From: Winogradskyella sp. | GTDB taxonomy: Bacteria > Bacteroidota > Bacteroidia > Flavobacteriales > Flavobacteriaceae | DNA: 64,000 nucleotides | Direction of reading: 5' to 3' | Assembly (NCBI GenBank): GCA_028383925.1 | Contig: JAOEWO010000003.1 | Span: forward strand, 62,001 to 126,000 | Shown here: positions 7,697 through 16,551 of the stretch, one piece after another | Numbering within the stretch: the first letter of the stretch is position 1 | Layout: each line of letters opens with the position of its first letter | The notes under the pieces: generated by a model | The model's input: the letters and a program-made list of their open reading frames with translations, nothing else | Database searches by the model: none | What the model was told of the DNA's origin: nothing | Made by a program: the position numbers and the translations under genes

Positions 7697-9013
7697 ATGG
7701 GGACATTTAAAATAGAAGGAGGCCACCAATTAAAAGGAAAAATTCAGCCTCAAGGAGCAAAAAATGAAGCGTTACAAATCTTATGTGCAGTACTTTTAAC
7801 TGCCCAAGAGGTTAAGATAGACAACATTCCAGATATTATTGATGTAAATAAACTTATAGCATTATTAAAAAAGCTAGGAGTAAAAATTAATAAAGTAGGG
7901 AAGGGGTCTTACATTTTTAAAGCTGATAACGTTAATTTAGAGTATTTAGAATCTGAAGAATTTAAAGAAGACGGAAAGGGTCTTAGAGGTTCTATAATGA
8001 TAGTTGGTCCTTTGTTGGCACGTTTTGGTAAAGGTTATATTCCAAAGCCAGGTGGCGATAAAATTGGTCGTCGTCGTTTAGATACCCATTTTGAGGGTTT
8101 TATAAATTTAGGTGCAAAATTCCGTTATAATAAAGAAGATCTTTTTTATGGTGTAGAAGCAGATAAACTAAAAGGTGCTTACATGCTTTTAGATGAAGCT
8201 TCTGTAACAGGTACTGCAAATATAGTAATGGCGGCTGTTTTGGCAGAAGGGACTACTACAATTTATAACGCAGCTTGTGAGCCTTATTTACAGCAACTTT
8301 GTAAAATGTTAAATCGCATGGGAGCAAAAATCTCTGGTGTTGGTTCTAACATGTTAATAATAGAAGGTGTTGACGTGCTTGGTGGTACAGAACACAGAAT
8401 GTTGCCAGACATGATTGAGATTGGGAGTTGGATAGGTCTTGCGGCGATGACTAAAAGCGAGTTAACCATAACTAATGTAAGTTGGGATGATTTAGGCCAA
8501 ATACCTAATGTGTTTAGAAAAATAGGTATAACCGTAGAGCGTCAAGGTGACGATATTTACATACCGGCTCATAAAGATGGTTACGAAGTGCAAAATTATA
8601 TAGATGGTTCTATCTTAACTATTGCAGATGCTCCGTGGCCTGGTTTTACGCCAGATTTATTGAGTATTATTTTAACTGTTTTAACTCAAGCAAGAGGAAG
8701 TGCTGTAGTGCACCAAAAAATGTTTGAAAGTCGTTTGTTCTTTGTAGATAAATTAATAGATATGGGAGCAAAAATTATACTTTGCGATCCGCACAGAGCA
8801 ACTATTATTGGTCACGATTTTAAATCTACCTTAAAAGCGACAACCATGACTTCACCAGATATTAGAGCAGGTGTTTCGCTTTTAATTGCGGCATTATCTG
8901 CTAAAGGTACATCTGTAATTCATAACATAGAACAAATAGATCGTGGTTACGAAAACATAGACGAGCGTCTTAGGGCTATTGGTGCTAAGATTGAACGTCT
9001 CGATGGGAATTAA
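7697..9013 (+). CDS. murA: UDP-N-acetylglucosamine 1-carboxyvinyltransferase, Asp-type active site
   Basis: MurA transfers enolpyruvate from PEP to UDP-GlcNAc, the first committed step of peptidoglycan synthesis. The 438-residue EPSP-synthase fold has the catalytic Lys in QGAKNEAL (residues 19-26), RGSIMIVGPLLARFG, and the active-site loop PKPGGDKIGRR. In most MurA proteins this loop has Cys (Cys115 in E. coli), the fosfomycin target; here the codon at 8057-8059 is GAT, giving Asp121. The conserved DMIEIGSW and RAG (DIRAGVSLL) segments are present. It closes the DUF493-DUF4290-murA set and is followed by a strong terminator at 9041-9063. Confidence 0.97.
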   Translation: MGTFKIEGGHQLKGKIQPQGAKNEALQILCAVLLTAQEVKIDNIPDIIDVNKLIALLKKLGVKINKVGKGSYIFKADNVNLEYLESEEFKEDGKGLRGSIMIVGPLLARFGKGYIPKPGGDKIGRRRLDTHFEGFINLGAKFRYNKEDLFYGVEADKLKGAYMLLDEASVTGTANIVMAAVLAEGTTTIYNAACEPYLQQLCKMLNRMGAKISGVGSNMLIIEGVDVLGGTEHRMLPDMIEIGSWIGLAAMTKSELTITNVSWDDLGQIPNVFRKIGITVERQGDDIYIPAHKDGYEVQNYIDGSILTIADAPWPGFTPDLLSIILTVLTQARGSAVVHQKMFESRLFFVDKLIDMGAKIILCDPHRATIIGHDFKSTLKATTMTSPDIRAGVSLLIAALSAKGTSVIHNIEQIDRGYENIDERLRAIGAKIERLDGN

Positions 9014-9040
9014 TTGATCTCAAAATACGTATTATAGAAA

Positions 9041-9063
9041 GCCTCAAGTTGTATACTTGAGGC
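9041..9063 (+). terminator. Terminator after murA
   Basis: GCCTCAAGT (9041-9049) pairs with ACTTGAGGC (9055-9063) around a 5-base loop, followed by a T-run at 9064-9069. It lies 28 bases past the murA stop. Confidence 0.9.
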
Positions 9064-9207
9064 TTTTTTGTTTTATAAAATGTGTCATTTTATTAAGTCT
9101 GATTAAGTTTTTAAATTTCACTATTCTCAATTTTTATAGTCTTGGTTACAGATTACATATCAATTAATTGTATATTTCTAGATAAAAAGAAGAGAATCTG
9201 TATTGTA

Positions 9208-12200
9208 ATGAAATCTATTTTCCATCTTAAGTATTGTGGTTTTGTTTGTCTTTTTTTGATGAGCCAGCTTATGTTTGCTCAGTTAGACGATTTTAATTTC
9301 TCTGTTGCAACTATAGATGAATCTTGTGCAGGTAATGGGTCAATTTCTATGGAAGTTTCTGCAACAACACCAAATGCCGCATTAACTTATTTTCTTTTTT
9401 TGTATCCAGATTTAGATACACCAATTGCACAAAATTCAGCAGCTATTTTTACAAATTTAGAGAGTGGCAACTATTTGGTGCAGGCTATACAAACCTTAGG
9501 TGCGTTGCAGAATTCTCAAAGTGCAGACGCTACTATTATTAATGTAATTACACCTTTAGACTTTGAGGTTAATGAGGTTTTTTCTGGTGATTGTAATACA
9601 GGGAGTCTTTTAGTATCTACACTTACAGGAAATGCACAATCTTACGAAATACTCTCTGGCCCAATAACCACCCCATTGCAAACTGAAAATACATTTAATA
9701 ATCTGCCTCAGGGAACTTATGTTATTCGTGTTTTTGATGATTGTAATAACGCATTAACTAAGACCTTCACTTTGTTGTTAAATAATGCTTCATTTTCTAT
9801 AGATGTTGTGGCTCCTCCAATTTTATTAACTAATTGTAACCAAACCACTATAACGCATCTTATTACTGCTGGTAGTGGCAGTGTACTTGCATATCCTATT
9901 ACTGTAAATTATACGATTAGCCTATTAGATGGTACTGGTGCTGTGAGTTTTAGTGAAACTATTAGTAGTGGGTCTGAAACGGCCATAGAGTTAACACAAA
10001 CGTTCAATAATTATGATGATCAAGTTTTTCAGATTGAAATTATAGTTGAAGATTTATGTGGTGTCACTGTGTCTAACATTGAGCAAATAGACCCAAATCC
10101 ACAAGTAGTTATAATACCAACGGTTGGTTTGTGTGGTAATAATATTAATATATCTGTTAGTAGTGTTTTACCTCCTTATACCTTAGAGTTTACCGAATTT
10201 CCAGACGGTTTTTTAGCAACAGATTATAATGCGAATACTGACGGTGTATTTACCGAATCTGAAATTGTTTATGGTAACCAAAATACCAGTATGCCTTATG
10301 GCATTTATAGTGTTAGTGTTACAGATGCCTGCAACAGAACTACCATTGCAACCTTAGAGTTAATAGAAGAGGAAATAGAGCCTTTAGTATCTGCAGCAAA
10401 TGAAGGTTGTGATTCTCTTACAGGGTCTTTATCTGTAAGTATACCAAATAGAGAGATTGTATCTGCTATAGTTATTGCTTCACCTGTGGCTTATGTAAAT
10501 ATAATACCAGATGATATATCTATTTTTATTATAGGTAATGGTGCATTAATAGTTGATGAGCTGCCCAAGGGTGATTACGTTTTAGAACTTATTGATGATT
10601 GTGGTAGTACCTATACTGTAGATTTTTTAATACCAGATCTTGTTGTACTTCCTATTAATGCTGTAACATCACCAAATTGTACTACAGATACTGGTACGCT
10701 AAGAATTGCTGGTTCTTATGGCCAAATTGAAACAATTACAATTACAAGTGCACCGCCAACTTTTGCTTTTGCCTTACCTTTTAACTATAGTGCAGCTATT
10801 TTGCCTTCAGGAATTTTTTATGTAGATAATCTACCCACAGGAAATTATACTATAGAGTTTACCGATACATGTGGCAATGAATTTGAGACCAATCAAATTA
10901 TTGAAAGTTATATAAGTAATCCTTCAATTTTTAACCTGCAAATAAACTGTGGTTCTTTTGATATTGGTATAGTAGATTTCGATAATTCTGTATCTAATCA
11001 GTCGTATTGGTTACAAATATATAATCCTGTAAACGATACTTGGGGTAATCCTATTACAGGTGTTACTTATACAGAAGGTGACTTGCCTAATGCTTCAAAC
11101 GCTATTACAATTGCAAATGGTGAAACTATTTTTAACCTTTTTGTAACGGGTACGTTTCGGTTAGTTAAAGCCTTTCAGTCTGTTAGTAATCCAAACCCTA
11201 ATGCATTTTGTTTAGACATATTTGCAGAATTTGAAGTAGGTTCAGATTTAATTATAAATGATGTTTTTAATCTTAATTGCGATGGCGGCTCTGGCCCATC
11301 TGATGTCTTAGTGGATGTTGCTGGTATTCCACCTTATAATTTTTCTATTGTTTCACCAGTTAATATAGATAATGGTACCGATAATATATTTACTAATTTG
11401 AGTCCTGGTGTTTATGAAATAAGAGTAGAAGATGCCTGTGGTAGTATAGAAACTGAAACTATAAATTTATTAGATTTACTACCCGTTGTTAGTATTAATA
11501 CACCAACAGATCTAGTAATTTGTAATGACGTAATAACTAGTGAAACCGTTTTTGACTTATCGCAACAAAATTCTCAATTATTAGGAAATCAAAATCCAGA
11601 AAATCTAACAATTACATACTATTTAACACAAAATGATGCTGATTCTGGTAATAATCCTATTGCTGTAAATTATGAAAATATTAGTAACCCACAAACTGTA
11701 TTTGCTAGGATGACACACAATACACTAGATATTTGTTATCAAACCACTTCTTTTCAACTCATTGTTGGGTTTGCACCACAGTTAGGGCCAGATGAATTTA
11801 TTACAGTTTGTGATAACAACTCGGTATTACTTTTTGCAGAATCGGGCTATTCTAGTTATTTGTGGTCTACTGGCGAGAGTACAAGAATTATTTCGGTAAA
11901 CGCTTCAGGTTTATATAACGTTACAGTATCTAATGATTATGGTGATTTTTCTTGTGATACCAACAAAACTTATACAGTTGCAGTATCTGGTATTGCCAAT
12001 ATTGATGCTATTATTACCGAAGATTTTACGGCTAACTCTAATTCTGTTAGTGTAGAGGTTTCTGGCTTTGGCGATTATGAATATTCTTTAAATGGTATTA
12101 GTTACCAGTTAAATAATTCTTTTTCAGATTTAGTTTCAGGTGATTATACCGTATTTGTGAGAGATATAAATGGGTGTGGTATCGCAACTAAAGATTTTTC

Positions 12201-12462
12201 TTTATTAGATTACAGACGCTTTTTTACACCTAATGGAGATGGTGATAATGAGTATTGGCAAATATTAGGTTCTCAATTTGAACCCGATTTACAGGTGTAT
12301 ATCTACAATAGATACGGAAAGCTATTAACTGGTTTTACAGGAAACACGATAGGTTGGGACGGTACTTTTAATGGTAAAAATATGCCCTCTAGCGATTATT
12401 GGTTTGTGATAGAACGCCGTAATGGTAAAACCCATACGGGGCATTTTACACTAAAACGATGA
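9208..12462 (+). CDS. Large secreted repeat protein with T9SS type B sorting domain
   Basis: I place the start at ATG 9208, because a signal peptide begins there (MKSIFHLKYCGFVCLFLMSQLMFAQ); the upstream 22 codons read as non-signal sequence. The 1084-residue product has repeated beta-sandwich units, each ending in a Y-x-V-x-V/I-x-D-x-C-G/N turn. These turns are near residues 177, 281, 372, 462, 552 and 741, so the spacing is about 90-104 residues. Such repeats resemble SprB-like adhesin modules. The last 80 residues (RRFFTPNGDGDNEYW, then YNRYGKLL and GWDGTFNGKNMPSSDYWF) are the gliding-motility-associated type B sorting domain, which directs export through the type IX system and attachment to the surface. 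It is likely a cell-surface adhesin; the partner is unknown. Confidence 0.9.
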   Translation: MKSIFHLKYCGFVCLFLMSQLMFAQLDDFNFSVATIDESCAGNGSISMEVSATTPNAALTYFLFLYPDLDTPIAQNSAAIFTNLESGNYLVQAIQTLGALQNSQSADATIINVITPLDFEVNEVFSGDCNTGSLLVSTLTGNAQSYEILSGPITTPLQTENTFNNLPQGTYVIRVFDDCNNALTKTFTLLLNNASFSIDVVAPPILLTNCNQTTITHLITAGSGSVLAYPITVNYTISLLDGTGAVSFSETISSGSETAIELTQTFNNYDDQVFQIEIIVEDLCGVTVSNIEQIDPNPQVVIIPTVGLCGNNINISVSSVLPPYTLEFTEFPDGFLATDYNANTDGVFTESEIVYGNQNTSMPYGIYSVSVTDACNRTTIATLELIEEEIEPLVSAANEGCDSLTGSLSVSIPNREIVSAIVIASPVAYVNIIPDDISIFIIGNGALIVDELPKGDYVLELIDDCGSTYTVDFLIPDLVVLPINAVTSPNCTTDTGTLRIAGSYGQIETITITSAPPTFAFALPFNYSAAILPSGIFYVDNLPTGNYTIEFTDTCGNEFETNQIIESYISNPSIFNLQINCGSFDIGIVDFDNSVSNQSYWLQIYNPVNDTWGNPITGVTYTEGDLPNASNAITIANGETIFNLFVTGTFRLVKAFQSVSNPNPNAFCLDIFAEFEVGSDLIINDVFNLNCDGGSGPSDVLVDVAGIPPYNFSIVSPVNIDNGTDNIFTNLSPGVYEIRVEDACGSIETETINLLDLLPVVSINTPTDLVICNDVITSETVFDLSQQNSQLLGNQNPENLTITYYLTQNDADSGNNPIAVNYENISNPQTVFARMTHNTLDICYQTTSFQLIVGFAPQLGPDEFITVCDNNSVLLFAESGYSSYLWSTGESTRIISVNASGLYNVTVSNDYGDFSCDTNKTYTVAVSGIANIDAIITEDFTANSNSVSVEVSGFGDYEYSLNGISYQLNNSFSDLVSGDYTVFVRDINGCGIATKDFSLLDYRRFFTPNGDGDNEYWQILGSQFEPDLQVYIYNRYGKLLTGFTGNTIGWDGTFNGKNMPSSDYWFVIERRNGKTHTGHFTLKR

Positions 12463-12567
12463 GTTATTACTTACCATTTAGTCTCGTGTGTTATGTAAGC
12501 GACTACCAAAGAGTGTTATAATTAATCTATAGAGTAAAAATATGGCCCGCTAGTTGTTTGCCCTCCT

Positions 12568-12949
12568 TTATTTCGTAAACAGATACGCACACACTTCTTC
12601 TATTTTTTGTAGTACTCTCTCTTTACACGTAAAATCTAAACCTATTTTTACAGCAAATAAATTGCCGGATGCAACAATCTTAAGAATACAATTAGTTTTG
12701 TAATTTTCTAAAGTTTCTAGCCATTATTTACGTTTGTTACATACATTTTATTTTCCTAATTTAATTTTAACGGTCATATCTGGCATCGCTTTACCACTAA
12801 CGTTTTCTGTATAACGTATTTTAATGCAATTTAGATTTTTTCTTTGTTTGCACATTTTTCTAACTTTTGGTAATGCCCAAGTATTTATATTGTATTGATT
12901 TTAATAGTAATACACCAAAGTTAGCTGTTGTTTTAACACCGATTTTTGA
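12568..12949 (-). pseudogene. Possible decayed gene (three short frame fragments)
   Basis: The 556-base gap between the T9SS gene and the OmpA gene has no intact gene. On the minus strand, protein-like fragments follow each other in different frames. At 12860-12949 there are 29 codons, including TTANFGVLLLKSIQYKYLG. At 12748-12900 there is an open frame ending YTENVSGKAMPDMTVKIKLGK. At 12568-12723 there are 51 codons, including NCILKIVASGNLFAVKIGLD. No family is recognised, and short open stretches arise by chance in AT-rich DNA. I therefore call this a tentative remnant of a gene broken by frameshifts. Bases 12463-12567 show nothing further. Confidence 0.3.
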
Positions 12950-12970
12950 CTAGGATATCTAAAAACAAAA

Positions 12971-12994
12971 AGCCCAATGCTGTTGCATTGGGCT
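12971..12994 (-). terminator. Terminator of the OmpA-like lipoprotein gene
   Basis: AGCCCAATGC (12971-12980) pairs with GCATTGGGCT (12985-12994) across TGTT. On the minus strand the stem is followed by a U-rich tail (A-run 12961-12970 on plus). It lies 25 bases past the OmpA-like gene's stop. Confidence 0.9.
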
Positions 12995-13018
12995 TTCTAT
13001 TAATATTTTATTCAAGTT

Positions 13019-13876
13019 TTAGTTGCCTTGAGATAAATTTTTCATTTCATTTTCAACCATTTCATAAAACTGATCGATTTTTGGTAATACAACAATACGC
13101 GTACGTCTATTTTTTGCTTTGTTCTCTGCAGTATCATTTTCTACTAAAGGCACATATGAACTACGCCCAGCAGCAATTAACTGTTGTGGGTTAACGTTTA
13201 AGCTTTCTAAAACTCTAACAATAGATGTCGCGCGTTTTACACTTAAATCCCAGTTATCTAATAATGGTGGCTTGCTGTAAGTTACATTATCTGTGTGAGA
13301 CTCTACCATGGCCTCAAAATTAGGTTTGCTATTAATAACCTTAGCGACTTTAGCTAAAATTTCGTTAGCTCTATCGGTTACATTATAACTTCCGCTTTTA
13401 AACAATAACTTGTCTGCTATAGATATAAAAACCACACCTTTTTCTACATTAATCTCAATATCTGGGTCGTTAATACCTACTTCTTTTTTAAGGCTAGTAA
13501 CAATAGCAAGTGTTACACTATCTTTTTTAGTTAAAGCATCTTGTAACCTGGTAATTTTTAGATCGCGTTCTTTTAAACTTTCTAAAGATTTTTCAAGATT
13601 TTCAGACCCCTTCTTTGTTAATATGGTTAAGTCTCCTTTAGTATCAATTAAATCTTGATTAGACTTACGCATATCATTTAATTGATCTTTCATTGTTTCT
13701 ACTCTTGCATTTGAAGCCGCAGCATCAGAGAGGCATTTGTTTAATTTTACAGTAGCCGTATTTAATAAATCTTCAGTAGATTTTTGTTTTTCTTCAAGTG
13801 CTAAATAGTCTTTCTTCGAGACGCAAGATGCTAGTAATAGCATTGAACAAACACCTAATAACATTAATTTTTTCAT
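13019..13876 (-). CDS. OmpA-family lipoprotein
   Basis: The 285-residue protein begins with a lipoprotein signal (MKKLMLLGVCSMLLLASC, lipobox LLASC, Cys18). A long coiled-coil segment (about residues 25-125, many Lys/Glu/Leu heptads) follows. The C-terminal OmpA_C domain has VFISIADKLLFKSGSYNVT, ESHTDNVTY, NWDLSVKRATSIVRVL, GRSSYVPL and NRRTRIVV, the peptidoglycan-binding signature. It would anchor to the outer membrane by lipid and bind the cell wall, stiffening the envelope. It has a -7 promoter match at 13915-13922 and its own terminator, so it is probably monocistronic. Confidence 0.94.
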   Translation of the reverse strand: MKKLMLLGVCSMLLLASCVSKKDYLALEEKQKSTEDLLNTATVKLNKCLSDAAASNARVETMKDQLNDMRKSNQDLIDTKGDLTILTKKGSENLEKSLESLKERDLKITRLQDALTKKDSVTLAIVTSLKKEVGINDPDIEINVEKGVVFISIADKLLFKSGSYNVTDRANEILAKVAKVINSKPNFEAMVESHTDNVTYSKPPLLDNWDLSVKRATSIVRVLESLNVNPQQLIAAGRSSYVPLVENDTAENKAKNRRTRIVVLPKIDQFYEMVENEMKNLSQGN

Positions 13877-13914
13877 AGTTGAAATTCGATTTTAGATTGT
13901 TAATTATAACATAT

Positions 13915-13922
13915 CAAAATTA
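13915..13922 (-). promoter_or_regulatory. Candidate -7 element (TAATTTTG) of the OmpA-like gene
   Basis: The minus strand reads TAATTTTG, an exact TAnnTTTG match, about 40 bases before the ATG at 13876. A -33 TTG at standard distance is not obvious. Confidence 0.45.
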
Positions 13923-13982
13923 TACAAAAGAAAAGAGGGCATTGCACGGATTAACAAAAAATTTAACAGTTCTTATAAACAA

Positions 13983-14975
13983 TTAAAATTTAGTTCTTCT
14001 TTTAATAAAATAAGCCCAAACTATAGATTTAGATTCTTGGTAATTAGAACGTTTGGGTAGCTGTTTTCGAGTTTTTAATACCTTGCCTAAATTAGAATAT
14101 AAGGCACCATGCGCTTTTAATATAGCTAAAAAACACTTGGGTTTTAATTGTATTAAAAAACGTAATGCTGCTATGCCATCTAGTAACATTCTGGTAACTG
14201 TTCTTGTAAAAAGATGTTTATCGGTGTTTTTTACTAATGTAAAAAGACTGTTTCTAAAATTAAGATAGGTCTTTTTAGGATTTGTTTTGCTTAATGTTGC
14301 CCCACCAACATGGTATACTGTAGATGCGCCAACATATTTAGTTTTATAATTAGCATTAAACGCGCGCCAGCACAAATCAATTTCTTCCATATGGGCAAAA
14401 TAAGATTCGTCAAAGCCGTCTAATGCCTTAAAAACAGAGTTTCTAATAAATAAACAAGCACCAGATGCCCAAAAAATTGTAGCCGTTGTGTTGTATTGTC
14501 CTAAATCTTTTTCGATAGTATCAAAAATTCTACCACGACAATATGGGTAACCATACGTATCTATAAAACCACCAGCTGCACCAGCATATTCAAAGTAAGA
14601 TTTGTTTTTGTAATCTAATATTTTAGGCTGAATAATAGCCGTAGTTTCGTCTGCATTAAATGTTTCTATAATAGGTTGAAGCCAATTTGCTGTAACTTCA
14701 ATATCACTATTTAATAAGCAGAGCAATGGCTCTTTCACCTCTTTTAGCGCATCATTATAACCTTTTGCATAACCACCGTTTTTAGTATTCTTAATTACCC
14801 TTACCGTAGAAAAATGTTTAGTAACAAAAGCAACTGAGTCATCTGTAGAGGCATTGTCTGCCACATAAATTTGTGCACCTTCAGCATATTTAATAACAGA
14901 TGGCAAAAACGTTTCGAGAAGTTTTTTACCGTTCCAGTTTAAAATAACAACTGCTATATCTTTACTTTGTAGCAT
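13983..14975 (-). CDS. Family 2 glycosyltransferase
   Basis: The 330-residue protein has the GT-A fold of GT2 enzymes: the N-terminal VVILNWNGKKLLETFLP, the nucleotide-sugar site VADNASTDDSV, the metal-binding region LLCLLNSDIEV, and the acceptor-side FDESYFAHMEEIDLCWRAFNANY (the ED-type catalytic motif). It resembles rhamnosyltransferase-like WcaA/RfbF-type proteins that build cell-surface glycans. The sugar and acceptor cannot be read from sequence. It starts right after the stop of the HsdR_N gene (adjacent bases), so the two are cotranscribed. A hydrophobic stretch near residues 255-280 may associate with the membrane. Confidence 0.92.
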   Translation of the reverse strand: MLQSKDIAVVILNWNGKKLLETFLPSVIKYAEGAQIYVADNASTDDSVAFVTKHFSTVRVIKNTKNGGYAKGYNDALKEVKEPLLCLLNSDIEVTANWLQPIIETFNADETTAIIQPKILDYKNKSYFEYAGAAGGFIDTYGYPYCRGRIFDTIEKDLGQYNTTATIFWASGACLFIRNSVFKALDGFDESYFAHMEEIDLCWRAFNANYKTKYVGASTVYHVGGATLSKTNPKKTYLNFRNSLFTLVKNTDKHLFTRTVTRMLLDGIAALRFLIQLKPKCFLAILKAHGALYSNLGKVLKTRKQLPKRSNYQESKSIVWAYFIKRRTKF

Positions 14976-15428
14976 TTATTTTTTGGTATAATTAGGAATA
15001 TCTTTTAAGAACGCATACCGTTCAGCTTCCATATCCATTTCACAATAATAGTGATTTAAACCATTTGTTACCATTAAAAATGAAGCATTTAAAACTAAGT
15101 TATAACGGGCTATTTGATCAAATGTAGTTTGGTCTATTTTTATGTTATACGATTTACACTCAACAATAAGATGCATGCTACCATCTGAGTTAAACACTAC
15201 AATATCGTATCGCTTCTTAAGACCATTAATAGTTAGCTCTTTTTCTACATTAATTAACGATTTAGGGAAATTCTTTTCATTTATTAAATAATGAACACAA
15301 TGCTGTCGCACCCATTCTTCGGGTTGAAGAATGATGAATTTTTTCCGAATCACATCAAAAATAGAAACTTTATTTTCTGTACTTTTGAAACGGTAATTAA
15401 ACTTAGGAAAGTTGAGTTCTTGCACCAC
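14976..15428 (-). CDS. Orphan type I restriction HsdR N-terminal domain protein
   Basis: This 150-residue protein matches HSDR_N_2, the PD-(D/E)xK nuclease-like domain of type I restriction subunits. Visible residues are Asp75 in RYDIVVFN and Glu90 and Lys92 in LIVECKSY, followed by the Q-containing FDQIARYNLVL. The ATPase and translocase parts of HsdR are absent, and there are no hsdM or hsdS genes nearby. It is therefore a stand-alone protein, not a restriction system. Its position beside a glycosyltransferase, divergent from holA, is one I recall as conserved in flavobacteria, but its function is unknown. Confidence 0.85.
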   Translation of the reverse strand: MVQELNFPKFNYRFKSTENKVSIFDVIRKKFIILQPEEWVRQHCVHYLINEKNFPKSLINVEKELTINGLKKRYDIVVFNSDGSMHLIVECKSYNIKIDQTTFDQIARYNLVLNASFLMVTNGLNHYYCEMDMEAERYAFLKDIPNYTKK

Positions 15429-15536
15429 ACAAAATTATAATTATAATGTTACTTAAGCATTATATTATATAAAGTTTTAAGATAAAAAATCAGTGTTTTT
15501 GTAAAATTAAAACACATTTTGAGAAAGTAATAGAGA

Positions 15537-16544
15537 TTGGACGACGTAAAACAACTAGTTGCAGCAATACAAAAAAAAGACCTTAAGCCTATCTATTTTT
15601 TAATGGGTGAGGAGGCTTATTATATAGATAAAATTTCAGATTTTATTGAAAATAATGTCCTCGATGAAGCAGAAAAAGGCTTTAATCAAATGGTACTTTA
15701 TGGTAGAGACGTTTCTATAGATGATATTGTAAGTAATGCAAAACGTTACCCAATGATGGCAGATCGCCAAGTGGTTATTGTAAAAGAAGCACAAGATTTA
15801 AGCCGTACAATAGAGCAGTTGGCTAAATATGCAGAAAACCCACAGCCTTCTACAGTATTAGTTTTAAATTATAAATATAAAAAATTAGACAAACGAAAAG
15901 CTTTATATAAAACGATAACTAAAAACGGCGGTGTTGTTTTTGAAAGCAAAAAACTTTACGATAACCAAGTACCAAATTGGATTGTTGGTGTGCTAAAAGG
16001 GCAAGGTTATGGTATATCTCCAAAAGCAGCTCAAATGCTTGTTGAGTTTTTAGGTACAGATTTAGCTAAAGTAAATAACGAACTTAATAAACTTAAAATA
16101 GTTTTACCAAAAGGCACGCAAATTACACCAGAGCATATTGAAGAAAATATTGGTATAAGTAAAGACTTTAATAATTTTGAATTAAGAAAAGCTGTCGGTG
16201 AAAAAAATGTAGTTAAGGTTTACCAAATTGCAAAGTATTTTGCAGACAACCCAAAGGATAATCCTATGGTGGTTACTGTGGCTTTGTTATTTAATTTCTT
16301 TTCTCAGTTGTTATATCTTCATGGCATGACAGATAAAAATCCAAGGTCTGTAGCGTCTGCATTAAAGGTTAATCCTTATTTTGTAAACGAGTACCTTACT
16401 GCTGCTCGTAACTACCCAATGCGAAAAGTTAGTCAGGTTATTGGTTTATTGCGCGAGTTTGACGTAAAAAGTAAAGGTGTAGGTGCTAATGCAACACCAC
16501 AAGGCGACCTTCTTAAAGAGATGTTGGTTCGTGTTTTAGGCTAG
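15537..16544 (+). CDS. holA: DNA polymerase III subunit delta
   Basis: HolA is the clamp-loader delta subunit that opens the sliding clamp. The 335-residue protein has the family's N-terminal KPIYFLMGEEAYYIDKISDFIENN, an AAA+-like domain without Walker A, QVVIVKEAQDLSR, a central AQMLVEFLGTDLAKVNNELNKL helix pair, and a C-terminal collar domain (VALLFNFFSQLLYLHGM, then LLREFDVKSKG). No ATG lies near the conserved start; a TTG at 15537 gives DDVKQLVAAIQ. It diverges from the HsdR_N gene and converges with the T9SS gene at 16552. Length is typical. Confidence 0.95.
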   Translation: MDDVKQLVAAIQKKDLKPIYFLMGEEAYYIDKISDFIENNVLDEAEKGFNQMVLYGRDVSIDDIVSNAKRYPMMADRQVVIVKEAQDLSRTIEQLAKYAENPQPSTVLVLNYKYKKLDKRKALYKTITKNGGVVFESKKLYDNQVPNWIVGVLKGQGYGISPKAAQMLVEFLGTDLAKVNNELNKLKIVLPKGTQITPEHIEENIGISKDFNNFELRKAVGEKNVVKVYQIAKYFADNPKDNPMVVTVALLFNFFSQLLYLHGMTDKNPRSVASALKVNPYFVNEYLTAARNYPMRKVSQVIGLLREFDVKSKGVGANATPQGDLLKEMLVRVLG

Positions 16545-16551
16545 TTAATTC

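Noticed and set aside
14976-15428. Type I restriction-modification system
   Set aside because: Only the HsdR N-terminal domain is present; no translocase, hsdM or hsdS nearby.
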